Positions 44,701-56,085 of a stretch of DNA of 64,000 nucleotides are shown one piece after another; position 1 is the stretch's first letter; the number at the start of each line of letters is the position of its first letter. The DNA is from Hofstenia miamia (Eukaryota; Xenacoelomorpha; Acoela): positions 307,352-371,351 of the forward strand of contig SCFE01000093.1 in assembly GCA_004352715.1 (NCBI GenBank), read 5' to 3'. The position numbers and the translations under genes are program-made. The notes under the pieces are model-generated. The model searched no databases. It was not told the origin of the DNA and was given only the letters and a program-made list of their open reading frames with translations.

Positions 44701-45876
44701 ATCCTAAACCTTTGTATATTAAAAAAGCATACAAATAATTATGGAATTGTTTCATTTTACTTGAATGTAATTTTTAATAAATAATAATAAATCAAAATAT
44801 TTCTAACAATTACAAAATTTTGGTTGCTCGAGCATATTGTCGCCGAGCTGTTCCTTGGGCCTCATTTTACTATGTATAAGTGGAGCATATCTAAGGTGAA
44901 TTTTCAATAGAACTTAATCATTTTCGTGAATTTCCTCTGTAATGTTGAATAAGATGTTTTGTCTCAAGAGAAGTAATTCTCTTCAAAAAATATAGAATTT
45001 TAAGTCCTGATACGGTTTCCTGAAGCTTGCTGCAATCCTGCCATTATATCATTAATTTTTACCCTTATTTTCTGAATATGTTTATTATCAATGTTTTCCA
45101 TATAGAAAGAGGATGATTGAGGTCAATAGTTCAACCGCAGAATTTAAAATCCTACGAATTATTGAAGCGGTTCAAAATTCTATGTACTGAACGTGATTGT
45201 TGCTCAAGGTAAAAACTGGCCATTCAGAATTGTCATTTGCGACAAGAAATGACTATTTTTTAGAATATATTTTGAATTTTTAGACTGTACGGTTAGCCTC
45301 ACCAACAAAACTCTTATGCTATAAAATTTATTTGAATTTTTTGTTAAAATGCATCCAAAATTTTTACAATATTTTGGTAGTTTTTTTGACAAATTATCCA
45401 AAATGTATGTATAACTTTATTGGATTTTTTTACCTTGACCAGACATTGTAATTTCAAATGTTTTAATCACTTCAACGAAATCAAAATATAATCAACTGAA
45501 TATTCTTTACTGCTGAAGTCATAAAAAATCATGGAATTGTGGAATAAAGCTTTTGCTTTTATTCGCCTTAGCAGAAACATTTCTCAATCATGTCGCTTTT
45601 TTATTATCGTCAATTTCATTTTTGCATTGCTAATTGCAGTTTCTTTATGCACTGTTTATTTGCCTTTCCACGTAGTATAAGTAGGTTGAATTGTTCTTTT
45701 AAATAATCGTGTTTGATATGTCTCTTGAAATTAACGAATTGTAGTGATTACTGATCAATGCTTAATCATTTCTTCCACACAATGTCTTCCATGTTATTCC
45801 AAATGTGCCATTCTTGAGGAGAGTTAAATTGAAGTTATGCGCATGTACCTATACATCCACTCTAGGTATGCATAAT
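44701..45876. other. Unassigned stretch
   Basis: No recognisable remnant. Confidence 0.5.
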
Positions 45877-46129
45877 CAGAGATGGATATACATTTTTTTG
45901 AATTTCAATAGACGCAGCTATCCAAATTTGTGTAACTTTGCATTTGAAGATATATGCCACCCAAGCAACTTCTGCTCAGTCAGAAAGAGATTTTAGTCAA
46001 ATTGGACTTAGTACTACAGCCAAAAATTAATGTATTGAAAAAGATCAATAAGTTTTGACGAACCGAAGACGGGCTTGAAATAATAGTTTACGGACTCGGC
46101 CTGAAAAATTCGGCCCGTGTCCATTTCTG
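45877..46129 (+). mobile_element. hAT deletion derivative, 253 bp, with ends, near-match 8-bp target duplication and transposase C-terminus
   Basis: It starts CAGAGATGGA and ends TCCATTTCTG (inverse, one mismatch). The flanks TGCATAAT and GTCATAAT match at 6 of 8 positions, as expected for the 8-bp hAT duplication. Inside, RRSYPNLCNFAFEDI precedes, in the next frame, YATQATSAQSERDFSQIGLS then TTAKN. This is the hAT dimerisation block (LAxxYLxxPxxSAxSERxFSxxG...xxxR). Subterminal CGGCCTGAAAAATTCGGCC is GC-rich as in hAT ends. Everything between the left end and the last 60 codons of the transposase is deleted. Confidence 0.85.
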
Positions 46130-46978
46130 GTCATAATACCAAATAAAACCTTAAATCAGTTACTGATTGTAACTACAGTGTTTAGAATTCAATTACTTTT
46201 TTAGCGAACACGTTGTAGATACAAATTCAATTCATACTCTGGCATTGAGTACATTTTGCCAAACATTAAGATAGGTTATGCATTCATACTACGTGCGCCA
46301 TCTTTCGAGAAACATTAAAAATATTGCAGAATGAGAGTAAAAATACATTTCGTCTAATGTAACTCATAAGCAGTTAACAATTTCCTGCGCTAAATAATCA
46401 TTGCTTAAAATTTATAATAACATTTTGATATTTATTCAATATATTCTCGATTCTAAGTAAGTTTTGCTTATAATGCTGCAACGTTTGCGTTCTATTGAAG
46501 GCTTTCTACCGAAGTAAATAAATTTTTCAACAGCAGGTAAGCAAGATTTTTGCTAGGAGATACATCCAAGAACATTTTTTAAATGATTATATATCTTGAC
46601 CTATTAAATTTAAGTTCGAGTCTGTTGTTATTTTTGTTTCAATTTTGAGTCTTTTTTATTGTCTTCATTTTAGTAAGGAATTATTACAACATTATTAAAA
46701 AGCACTTGGTGAAAAAATCAATGCTAAATTTAAAATATGACGTAAATAGTATTTTGTAGAAAATAAATAAACTTTCCCGAATACATTTAAGCGAGTACAC
46801 GCCATAGTTTTTAGACCAGATTAGATTTCGAGGATTGTGGTGGCTGCATTTCTTTCCTTCAGGCAAAGGTTTGGGATCAGGGTCAAAGAAAAAATGCTGA
46901 AAAGGCAATTTAGATCACAACAAATGCAAGTAATGCATTAAAGTTTCTTAATTAACGAAAATAAAGAATTTGTTACTC
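46130..46978. other. Mostly unassigned, with a foldback-family solo end
   Basis: At 46265-46360 the phrases CATTAAGATAGG, GCGCCATCTTTCGAGA and ACATTTCGTCTAATG repeat those near 16.4 and 23.2 kb. The remainder is unassigned. Confidence 0.5.
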
Positions 46979-47286
46979 TAAGCATCTCAATTAATATTGA
47001 AGCATGATATTTATTTAAAATCATATTCACAGTACATTATAAGATTCATAAGAAAAAATAATTATTTCATATTTTAGAGTCAATGATTTCCATGTACATT
47101 AAAAATACAGGTTATAGGCCTAGGCTTACACTAGCAGAACTCTATATTTACATTTTTTACTCTTAGATGCAGTATTTCTAAGAACCAATCAAACTTTGTA
47201 ACATTGCAAAATCCTGGTGTTAGCTTGAAGAAAATATTGTGATTTAAAGCCTTTCAATGAAGAAAATTTATAGTAAACATATTTAA
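46979..47286 (+). repeat. Flanking direct repeat, copy 1 (about 310 bp)
   Basis: It begins TAAGCATCTCAATTAATATT and is repeated at 48159-48473 with roughly 8% differences. It shares internal phrases such as GGCTTACACTAGCAGAACTC and CTTAGATGCAGTATTTCTAA. The two copies bracket the inverted repeat at 47292-48157. Confidence 0.93.
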
Positions 47287-47291
47287 CGGTT

Positions 47292-48157
47292 AAACTAAGT
47301 TTGGGGTAATTTTGTTACCTCAGTAACAATTAGAATAGGATTTTGAACCCAAACCAAATAGGAATAACTGATATTTTGTGACTTATCCACATTTTTTAAG
47401 TACTTTTTGACTGCACAATATGGAAATCATCCTAACTTTGCTTATCAAGATTTAACAAAAACATCACTAGTCTAAATTTGGGGCAACTTTGTTACCCCGA
47501 AAGAAATCAGTTTAAAACTCTTGCCTTAGGATGGTTGCTAGTATTTTGTATTAATACCATGCCTGAAGAACCCTAATGCTATAATTTCATGAAAATTGTA
47601 TTAATATTCATTTAGTTTGTACCCAAAAAACATCTATATTGTGAAATTCTTTTTAGTTTTTGTATGCTATGATTTTTGGCATATTTTAGTTGCTATGTCA
47701 AGAAAACAATCTGCAAAAAGAGCTATGCCAAGCTTAAGATTCCAGGAATTTAAATTTAATATATATGCAAAAAATCATAGCATACAAAAACTAAAAAAGT
47801 GAGAATTTCCCAATTTAAATGTTTTTTGGGTACAAGCTAAATGAATATTAATAAAATTTTCATGAAATCATAGCACTAGGGTTTTTCAAGCATGATATTA
47901 CTATAACAAACTAGCAATCATTGCAAAGGAAAAGTTTTAAGCTGATTTCTTTCTGGGTGACAAATCTACTCCAAATTTAGACTATTGATGTTTTGCTGAA
48001 TCTTGATAAGCAAAGTTAAGATTATTCCCATATTGTGCCGACAAAAAGTACTTAAAAAATGTGGAAAAGTCACTACATATTAGGTTCTTCCAATTTGATT
48101 TGAGCTCAAAATCCTATTTTAGTTGTTCTTGGGGTAATAAATTACATCACACTTCGT
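47292..48157. repeat. Large inverted repeat, two arms of about 400 bp with 70-bp centre
   Basis: The left arm (47292-47688) and right arm (47758-48157) are imperfect inverse copies. Examples are TTTTTGTATGCTATGATTTT against AAAATCATAGCATACAAAAA, TTTTTTAAGTACTTTTTG against CAAAAAGTACTTAAAAAA, and TTTGCTTATCAAGATT against AATCTTGATAAGCAAA. The centre (47689-47757) is unique. The short frame at 47617-47802 only spans the centre and has no motif. Confidence 0.93.
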
Positions 48158-48158
48158 T

Positions 48159-48473
48159 TAAGCATCTCAATTAATATTGAAGAATTTCCTTGATATTTAT
48201 TAAAGATCATATTCACACTACATTAGGAGATTCATAAGAAAAAATAATTATTTCATCTTCTAGAATCAATGATTTCCATTTACATTCAAAATACAGGTTA
48301 TAGGCTTAGGCTTACACTAGCAGAACTCTATATCTACATTTTTTACTCTTAGATGCAGTATTTCTAAGAACCAATCAAATTTTGTAATATTGCAAAATCC
48401 TTGCGTTAGCTTGAAGAAAATGTTGTGATTTAAAGCCTTTCAATGAAGGAAATTTATAGAAAACATATTTAAT
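48159..48473 (+). repeat. Flanking direct repeat, copy 2
   Basis: Second copy of 46979-47286. Confidence 0.93.
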
Positions 48474-48582
48474 GTCAAAACTCGATAATCTGATAGCATT
48501 TGCAATGAAATTTCTAACGAAAATGGAATGTTTTCCGAATTATGAAATCACGTATTTTAAGATTAAAGTTTGAGTTGTGTAT

Positions 48583-49193
48583 ATATATGTATATATATAC
48601 GCATTGGTCCATATACATGTTTACGTCTATATTCAGCGCTCTGTATACAATATGTATTGTACTTATTTCATCATAAATATGTTTGAACATGTATTGCACT
48701 ATATTGAGCTTATAAATTTGGAACTATGTTTAATTGAAATAACTAAGGAATGCTAAATTACTTAACTTTCCATAAGTTATTGTCATGCAGTTGATAAGAA
48801 CTCATTTTTAAAATTCAAGATATATTGCGTATAGAGGAAGTGGGAGCACTGTCTAGAATTTTGGTAGAAACAACACCAGGAATGGATGAGAGACATAAAG
48901 CCGAGCTGCGACGGAGATATCACAATTCGAAAAATACCATAAATGACGTTAAAAACAATTCTTTCAAAAATATTGATTCTTTTACAATAATTTCAAATGG
49001 AACTGAGTTCGAGTTCGAGCATGAATGAATTCTCTTACGAACTTTTGATCTAGTTTTACGAGTTCGTTCTAGTTCGAGTTTTTAAAATTCCGAAACATCA
49101 AAAACTTTGTTGGTAAGTATAGTTATCATTCCTGAATCCGAATCAGGGTTCCGGATTATCAAGAGTAAACATATTTAAAAATTCCGTTTCAGC
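48583..49193 (+). repeat. Tandem duplication, copy 1 (about 610 bp)
   Basis: Repeated at 49462-50074 with scattered differences. It contains GAGTTCGAGTTCGAGC-type repeats and GCATTGGTCCATATACATG. No recognisable protein; the frame at 48825-49028 (MRIEEVGALSRILVETTPGM) is disrupted in copy 2. Confidence 0.93.
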
Positions 49194-49461
49194 ATTGCAT
49201 TCGCTGTCGAATAGAAAGTATTCCGGAATGCTTAGCACTGGATTATAAAGTCACATCTGTAAATTATTAATGTGTAAAGAAAGTACATTAGACTGAGGTA
49301 TTCTTTCTTGAGTATTCGGGAAGACGTGCTTATTAGAGTGACAATATGACTTCAGGATGGACCGAAAGCCAACCCGATCAAACTGTGCACTTGTACACTG
49401 CCCGACCGGTATCATAGACAATAACTTATTGGATATTAAACATCTTGGATCTTTTCCCAAT

Positions 49462-50074
49462 ATATATGTATATATATACGCATTGGTCCATATACATGTT
49501 TACGTCTATATTCAGCGCTCTGTATACAATATGTATTGTACTTATTTCATCATAAATATGTTTGAACATGTATTGCATTATATTGAGCTTATAAATTTGG
49601 AACTATGTTTAATTGAAGTAACTAAGGAATGCTAAATTACTTAACTTTCCATAAGTTATTGTCAAGCAGTTGATAAGAACTCATTTCTAAAATTCAAGAT
49701 ATATTGCGTATAGAGGAAGTTTGAGCACTGTCTAGAATATTTGGTAGAAACAACACCATGGATGAATGAGGCATAAAGCCGAGCTGTGACGGAGATATCA
49801 CAGGTCGAAAAATACCATAAATGACGTTAAAAACAATTCTTTCAAAAATATTGATTCTTTTACAATACTTTCAAATGGAACGGATTTCGAGTTCGAGTAT
49901 GAATGATTTCTCTTACGAACTTTCGATCTAATTTTAAGAGTTCATTCTAGTTCGAGTTTTTAAAATTCCGAAGTATCAAAAACTTTGTTGGTAAGTATAG
50001 TTATCATTCCTGAATCCGCATCAGGGTTCCGGATTATCAAGAGTAAATAACATATTAAAAAATTCCGTTTCAGC
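49462..50074 (+). repeat. Tandem duplication, copy 2, ending at a single-N join
   Basis: Ends at the N at 50075, at CCGTTTCAGC. Differences from copy 1 include small indels near 49735-49765. Confidence 0.93.
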
Positions 50075-50075
50075 N

Positions 50076-50560
50076 ACTGTCTCAAAATTGGTCTGGACCA
50101 GTTCGGCAGACGTGTCCAACTTGGCTTAATTGCCAAACCTAGGCCCGCAATTTTTAGTTAAATAGTCCGTATTTTACTAAAAACAATCAAAGCTGTTAAC
50201 AAACAAATTATATTGAAATACAATAAAATCCATATTAATTACAAGTCTTATTGAACACAATCCGTAAAACAAACTCATAATATACATGGAAATTATTTAA
50301 AATATATTCTTTTGCAAAAGTAGCCAAAGCCTTTTGGCCCTCACTTCAACCAGTAGTTCATGAATTTCTGGCCAAGTCCCCTCCACATCCCACAATAATG
50401 ATTTTTTCGCCTCGGTCCTGCCCGTGGCCCAATAGGGACTGGTAGGCCCGCAACATACGTGTTACAATTAGGCCTGCTTACACCATTGCTCATTCCTACG
50501 AAATATTGCGTAGGGTGTAAGTGAGTCAATTATGATGATGAAGTATTGCTGGACACGGTT
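50076..50560. mobile_element. Possible hAT-like non-autonomous remnant, GC-rich patches
   Basis: GGTCTGGACCAGTTCGGCAG, AACCTAGGCCCGCAA, CCTGCCCGTGGCCCAATAGG and GGTAGGCCCGCAACATACG are GC-rich, partly inverse phrases of the kind seen in hAT subterminal regions. No ends or transposase could be defined. Confidence 0.28.
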
Positions 50561-52117
50561 GGCCCTCAAAAGAACATAAGAAAGCTGAATATCAGATTAT
50601 GCTTCATTTGATCAAATGAGAAACTGTTTTGTGTAACTCGCATCTTTGTAAAACTTGTTTAAGCAATAAACTATTTGTATTATTCAATAATATCTGTGGG
50701 GTACAAAAAGTACCCCAAACCGTGTCCACGTAGTAAAAAAGTAAACCGCTTCTAACTGTTAATAAATTAATTTGCATAGATATATTTGAAGAAATGTGCA
50801 GAACCTAAATGTGTCAAAGTCATTTGTAATAACATTTGCGGAAAAAACAGGCCTTTAACGTAAACTTCATCTTTAGCGAATTTATTTTGAGTGTAAGTTA
50901 ACGATATGGTTTATGGTCATGTTAACGTAAAACATCATTTGTTAACGGTGTTGTTAACGTATTGAATTTGGATCAATTCCCTAATTTGACGTAGCATCGA
51001 GTATACGTACAGGTTTTAAAGACCCAAAGGAATTTTTTTTTCAATTTTATCTTTTTACATTGAAATTTATCTACTACTTTGGGTTGGTTACGCACGGTCG
51101 TTAGATTAAACCTCCCAACTACATCGTATCGGAAAAACCCGCTAAGAACCATGAGTTGGAGTTTCCTAATGGCACTTTATTATACTCATCACTCGATAAA
51201 TTGAATTAGGTGCACAGGAAACTGCGAAGAGATTTAAACAAACGCTTACTTTCTTAAAACGTTTATGTAAATTAAATGTATTATTTATAACTGGAAGTAA
51301 GGATTGTTGGTTAGCTTTGAAGTCTAAACAAATGGATGGCATTTGTAATTGAATTTCATATTAAGGAGACAATAGTTGTTATTTGATTTGATATTTTAAT
51401 GCTTTGTCATACTTCTAAGCTAAGTGAATGTCTGTAAATTAATTAAATTTTTTCAAAGAAACAAGCGATGCACAGAATTATCTCCAGGAAAAAGATACGA
51501 AAGTTTTTCGAAAATTCAGTTTCGATTATCAATTCGAATAGCAAGGACAACAAGCAAGCCACTAATAAGAAATTGAGTGTGGGCTACAAATATATAAATG
51601 AATATTTACTATATTGTGGATTATTTAGAAAAACAAACTACATACAGAAAAAAATATATTAAAAATGTTTTTAGGCAAATATCAAAACAAAATTAATGTT
51701 ATTTCTTTTTGAAGTGTTAGCCGCATCTAAGTATCCAGATGTATATGATTTCATTAAGCAATTTACAAAATTGATGTACTACAAGGAGTATTGAAATCGA
51801 AACATTCATGTAAAAGTGTAAAAAGCACTTAGTTTTTACAACAGTTTCCAATTCTTGTAGATTCTCATTTTGAGCTATGTATCCACACACTTAAAAGAAT
51901 CGTAACATTTTCCTTAGAAGATAAAGTTTCAAGTGTTGATAACATGTGAATAATTTTTATTATTAAGATGATTATGAAACAATAAGCATCTTACCTGTTC
52001 TTGTTTACAGTAAAGCACAAATCAGTTATCATATCGAACACCTATTTATAAATGATTAAAATTCATAATTACATTACAGTAATTTTTTTCAGATGCGAAT
52101 ATCTTTAGAAAACGTAT
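50561..52117. other. Unassigned stretch
   Basis: GGGGTAC-AAAAA-GTACCCC forms a tight hairpin near 50699-50717. GTTAACG-like hexamers occur five times at 50857-50962. A 64-codon frame at 51468-51662 has no recognisable motif. Confidence 0.5.
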
Positions 52118-52591
52118 GAAGCCGGTGTTTGCATTACATTAAATTGTTATACATTAAGTTTATTTTAATTTAGAAGAACTAGTATCAGTAGTAGCCGATC
52201 AAAAAAATATAGGGTATACATCGACATTTGTGTTACAATGTTAGTTACAAAATATTTTTAAATACCCAACCTAATTATACAGGGTCACTCCCGGATTAGA
52301 AATTAATATTGCATGTACATATGTTTATTTCAACAGCCAATCAGAATGTTTACATTGAGTATATGTGTGTTAGCAGTGGCGTACGCAGGGGGGGGACATG
52401 GTGGAATGTCCCTCCCCCGTCAGGTTTTCAAATTTGATTTTGACTGGATAAATCAAAAAATTTTTCGTAAAAAATTAAAAAATTTAAAATCTAGGATCGT
52501 GAAATGCTTTTTTATTGTCTATTTTCTCAATATTTTCAAAAATTTGACGATGATGTTCCCACTATCAGAAAATTCTGCGTACGCTCCTGTG
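52118..52591 (+). repeat. Duplicated block, copy 1, containing a mariner left end
   Basis: Repeated at 52733-53190. Copy 2 starts directly after the N at 52732, suggesting overlapping or allelic contigs placed in series. Confidence 0.93.
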
Positions 52592-52731
52592 AGTGAGTTT
52601 TGTTCACCACTTGTTTTTGAATTGCAGCTGTCATTTTCGGCTTGGTGCATATGGCTCAATGTGCAAGTGTATGGATTGTCAAGCAGAAGTACCTTCTAGA
52701 GCAAAATATCTCCATTCAGTGTTTGTGGAGG
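52280..52731 (+). mobile_element. mariner-type transposon, left part (broken at N join), with hAT MITE inside
   Basis: The TA target (52278-52279) is followed by CAGGGTCACTCCCGGATTA, the inverse of the right end at 54426-54444 apart from an extra 10-base piece on the right. After the inserted MITE (52374-52589), a frame from the ATG at 52651 reads MAQCASVWIVKQKYLLEQNI, a plausible start of the transposase N-terminal domain. It ends at the N at 52732. Confidence 0.65.
52374..52589. mobile_element. hAT-type MITE, 216 bp
   Basis: The ends CAGTGGCGTACGCAG and CTGCGTACGCTCCTG are inverse with two mismatches and share GGCGTACGCAG with the hAT element starting at 42628. Flanks TGTGTTAG and TGAGTGAG match at 6 of 8 positions. 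Non-coding. The same element starts at about 52989 in the second contig and is cut by the gap. Confidence 0.75.
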
Positions 52732-52732
52732 N

Positions 52733-53190
52733 GAAGCCGCTGTTTGCATTACATTAAATTGTTATAAATTAAGTTTATTTTAATTTAAAAGAACTAGTAT
52801 CAGTAGTAGCCGATCAAAAAAATATAGGGTATACATCGACATTTGTGTTACAATGTTAGTTACAAAATATTTTTAAATACCCAACCTAATTATACAGGGT
52901 CACTCCCGGATTAGAAATTAATATTGCATGTACATATGTTTATTTCAACAGCCAATCAGAATGTTTACATTGAGTATATGTGTGTTAGCATTGGCGTACG
53001 CAGGGGGGGGACATGGTGGAATGTCCCTCCCCCGTCAGGTTTTCAAATTTGATTTTGACTGGATAAATCAAAAAATTTTTCGTAAAAAATTAAAAAATTT
53101 AAAATCTAGGATCGTGAAATGCTTTTTTAGGGGTTATTTTCTCAATATTTTCAAAAATTTGACGATGATGTCCCCCCCGTCAGAAAATCC
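52733..53190 (+). repeat. Duplicated block, copy 2, up to the gap
   Basis: Same order as 52118-52591 with small differences (for example TTTTTTATTGTCTATTTTC against TTTTTTAGGGGTTATTTTC). Confidence 0.93.
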
Positions 53191-54190
53191 NNNNNNNNNN
53201 NNNNNNNNNNNNNNNNNNNNNNNNNNNNNNNNNNNNNNNNNNNNNNNNNNNNNNNNNNNNNNNNNNNNNNNNNNNNNNNNNNNNNNNNNNNNNNNNNNNN
53301 NNNNNNNNNNNNNNNNNNNNNNNNNNNNNNNNNNNNNNNNNNNNNNNNNNNNNNNNNNNNNNNNNNNNNNNNNNNNNNNNNNNNNNNNNNNNNNNNNNNN
53401 NNNNNNNNNNNNNNNNNNNNNNNNNNNNNNNNNNNNNNNNNNNNNNNNNNNNNNNNNNNNNNNNNNNNNNNNNNNNNNNNNNNNNNNNNNNNNNNNNNNN
53501 NNNNNNNNNNNNNNNNNNNNNNNNNNNNNNNNNNNNNNNNNNNNNNNNNNNNNNNNNNNNNNNNNNNNNNNNNNNNNNNNNNNNNNNNNNNNNNNNNNNN
53601 NNNNNNNNNNNNNNNNNNNNNNNNNNNNNNNNNNNNNNNNNNNNNNNNNNNNNNNNNNNNNNNNNNNNNNNNNNNNNNNNNNNNNNNNNNNNNNNNNNNN
53701 NNNNNNNNNNNNNNNNNNNNNNNNNNNNNNNNNNNNNNNNNNNNNNNNNNNNNNNNNNNNNNNNNNNNNNNNNNNNNNNNNNNNNNNNNNNNNNNNNNNN
53801 NNNNNNNNNNNNNNNNNNNNNNNNNNNNNNNNNNNNNNNNNNNNNNNNNNNNNNNNNNNNNNNNNNNNNNNNNNNNNNNNNNNNNNNNNNNNNNNNNNNN
53901 NNNNNNNNNNNNNNNNNNNNNNNNNNNNNNNNNNNNNNNNNNNNNNNNNNNNNNNNNNNNNNNNNNNNNNNNNNNNNNNNNNNNNNNNNNNNNNNNNNNN
54001 NNNNNNNNNNNNNNNNNNNNNNNNNNNNNNNNNNNNNNNNNNNNNNNNNNNNNNNNNNNNNNNNNNNNNNNNNNNNNNNNNNNNNNNNNNNNNNNNNNNN
54101 NNNNNNNNNNNNNNNNNNNNNNNNNNNNNNNNNNNNNNNNNNNNNNNNNNNNNNNNNNNNNNNNNNNNNNNNNNNNNNNNNNNNNNNNNN
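53191..54190. other. Assembly gap, 1000 N
   Basis: Exactly 1000 Ns. Confidence 0.99.
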
Positions 54191-54311
54191 AGATGAGCTG
54201 GAACAGCCAATTATGGATGAGTTCCATCAGCTGAAGCTCGATATTGTGTCTCGAGCTTGTGAGACTTTACCTTCTAGATTAGAAGCCTGCTTGGATGCGG
54301 ATGGCAATTAA
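54191..54311 (+). pseudogene. mariner-type transposase C-terminal end (5' side in gap)
   Basis: Open from the gap, the frame reads DELEQPIMDEFHQLKLDIVS, then RACETLPSRLEACLDADGN and a stop at 54309. This resembles the last helices of Tc1/mariner transposases after the final catalytic residue, and it sits about 130 bp before the terminal repeat, as expected. Whether the full gene is intact cannot be told. Confidence 0.6.
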
Positions 54312-54446
54312 TTCGAACATCTTAACTGACTTTCAGTAAATTTTTAACTTGCTAATAAAGTTTTTATATTGTTCGTGTAAAAATGTGTTATACTGAGCTT
54401 GGAGTAGGTGACTGTAATCCGGGAGTGACTTATGCCCCACCCTGTA

Positions 54447-56054
54447 TATATATACAAATGGATTGTAGTTAATAAAATATTAATATCTCGATTTAATAAG
54501 AAATTTAATACCAGTAAGCAGATTTATTCATAAAAGAATAAACTACAAAATCATAAAATTTATATTACTTACAAAATTTATAGACAAATTGATGAAGTTA
54601 GAGGCATATAAGTAAATGAAAAATCTATATTATAATATATTGACACATATAGAAATACACTGGAATGATTAAAATGAATGCAAAATTCAAGAGTAATCCA
54701 ATGTATAAGTAACATACTTACTTAGGAATAACGTATTTTTCAAAATTCTAATAAATCTGTGTTACTAATTTCTAAGACCTAATTAAAATACTTGTTATTA
54801 TTTTAAGAATATCAAATTATTTTGTACTTTGACCAATTGCTTGCTAGATTAGAAAAAAATAATTATTGCATTTAAATTTCCAGGTTAAATGTCTCAGATA
54901 TGAAGAGCAAATGCTATGAATTATAAAAAATAACTTGCAAATTATTCCAAGAACATCATGATATATCTTTGGTGAAATTCATGTGCACTGTGCATTGGAA
55001 TTAAAAATAGAGATTTTAAATAAAAACTAACAAAATTTGCACTATAAATTTTCTTGACTTAAAAGCTTCAATGATAATAATATATTAACGTCTAAATTGC
55101 TGCATATTTGACATTTCTTGTCAGAGAGATTTGGGTCAACGAAAACATATTTTTGCATAAAATATAGTTTGCATATGACGTACTTCCCTGCTATAATTCG
55201 ATTTATAACGCAGATTTCTTAAACTGAAAAGAGGCGGTGCATAACTAAGAAGCTTTGCTTACCAAGTATTTTGGGAAAACTTACATTTTAATTATGTATT
55301 GAATTCACTGCACCTTTGCAAAATGATAACCTCACATAATTTATTTTTAATCCTGAACAAATATTAGAACAATACAGCTTTATGTAGCAAATATTGAATC
55401 AGCCTAACAAAATTCTGTGTTTATTGACATTTGCAAAAATAATGGACAATCATTTCATTGTGAATTTCCTAATTATCTAGCAGAGACTTGCTACTTAGTA
55501 TGCCACCAACAATGACGACTGCTTTACCACCAATTCAATTCTGAAAGTAATTGGCTTGCACTTTTGATGTGATTTTAATTCTATATATTTTTGAAGACTT
55601 TCTCATGTTTTACAGGTAACATTTTTAATCTAGGAACATAGTAGCAGTTTATAATTTTTTAGAATTTTTGCTTGGAACATTTGGGACAATCCAGTTAAAA
55701 TTTTACCTCAATTTTCTTATGTGTAGTTACCGCTCTTGTGTACGTCTTTGATCTAAGATATTCTTTGCTTGCACTATGCAAAGTGACAAATCTGCAAAAC
55801 TGCCAATTTGAAGGAGCATATATATAATATATCAATTTTAATAAGTAAAGTTTGTTTGATCAACAGGTAATGGCAATATGCTTATTGTACCTAATTTATG
55901 AAGGGTAAAATAGTTGCATAGAGGTCTTTGCAGAAATGAAACTAATTTTATTATGAAATATATTAAAATAATTCAGTCTTAAAATTATCTTCAAATATTA
56001 TTAATAAATGTAAATGGCTTAAAAAATTACAACTAGAAAAAAATAATTACGTAC

Positions 56055-56085
<31 letters not shown>

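Larger units (their letters stand above)
52895..54444 (+). mobile_element. mariner-type transposon spanning a 1000-N gap
   Basis: The left end is at 52895 after TA, and the right end ...CCGGGAGTGACTTATGCCCC then ACCCTG at 54444, followed by TA. The true size is unknown because of the gap at 53191-54190. Confidence 0.72.

Noticed and set aside
48825-49028. 67-codon frame (MRIEEVGALSRIL...) as a gene
   Set aside because: The tandem copy at 49.7 kb is disrupted by indels and stops, and no known domain was recognised.
52341-52699. Frame starting MYICLFQQP as a secreted protein
   Set aside because: It is read through a hAT MITE inserted in a mariner end, and the apparent signal peptide is by chance.
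52928-54227. Three long frames across 52.9-54.2 kb
   Set aside because: Same artefact over the second 1000-N gap.
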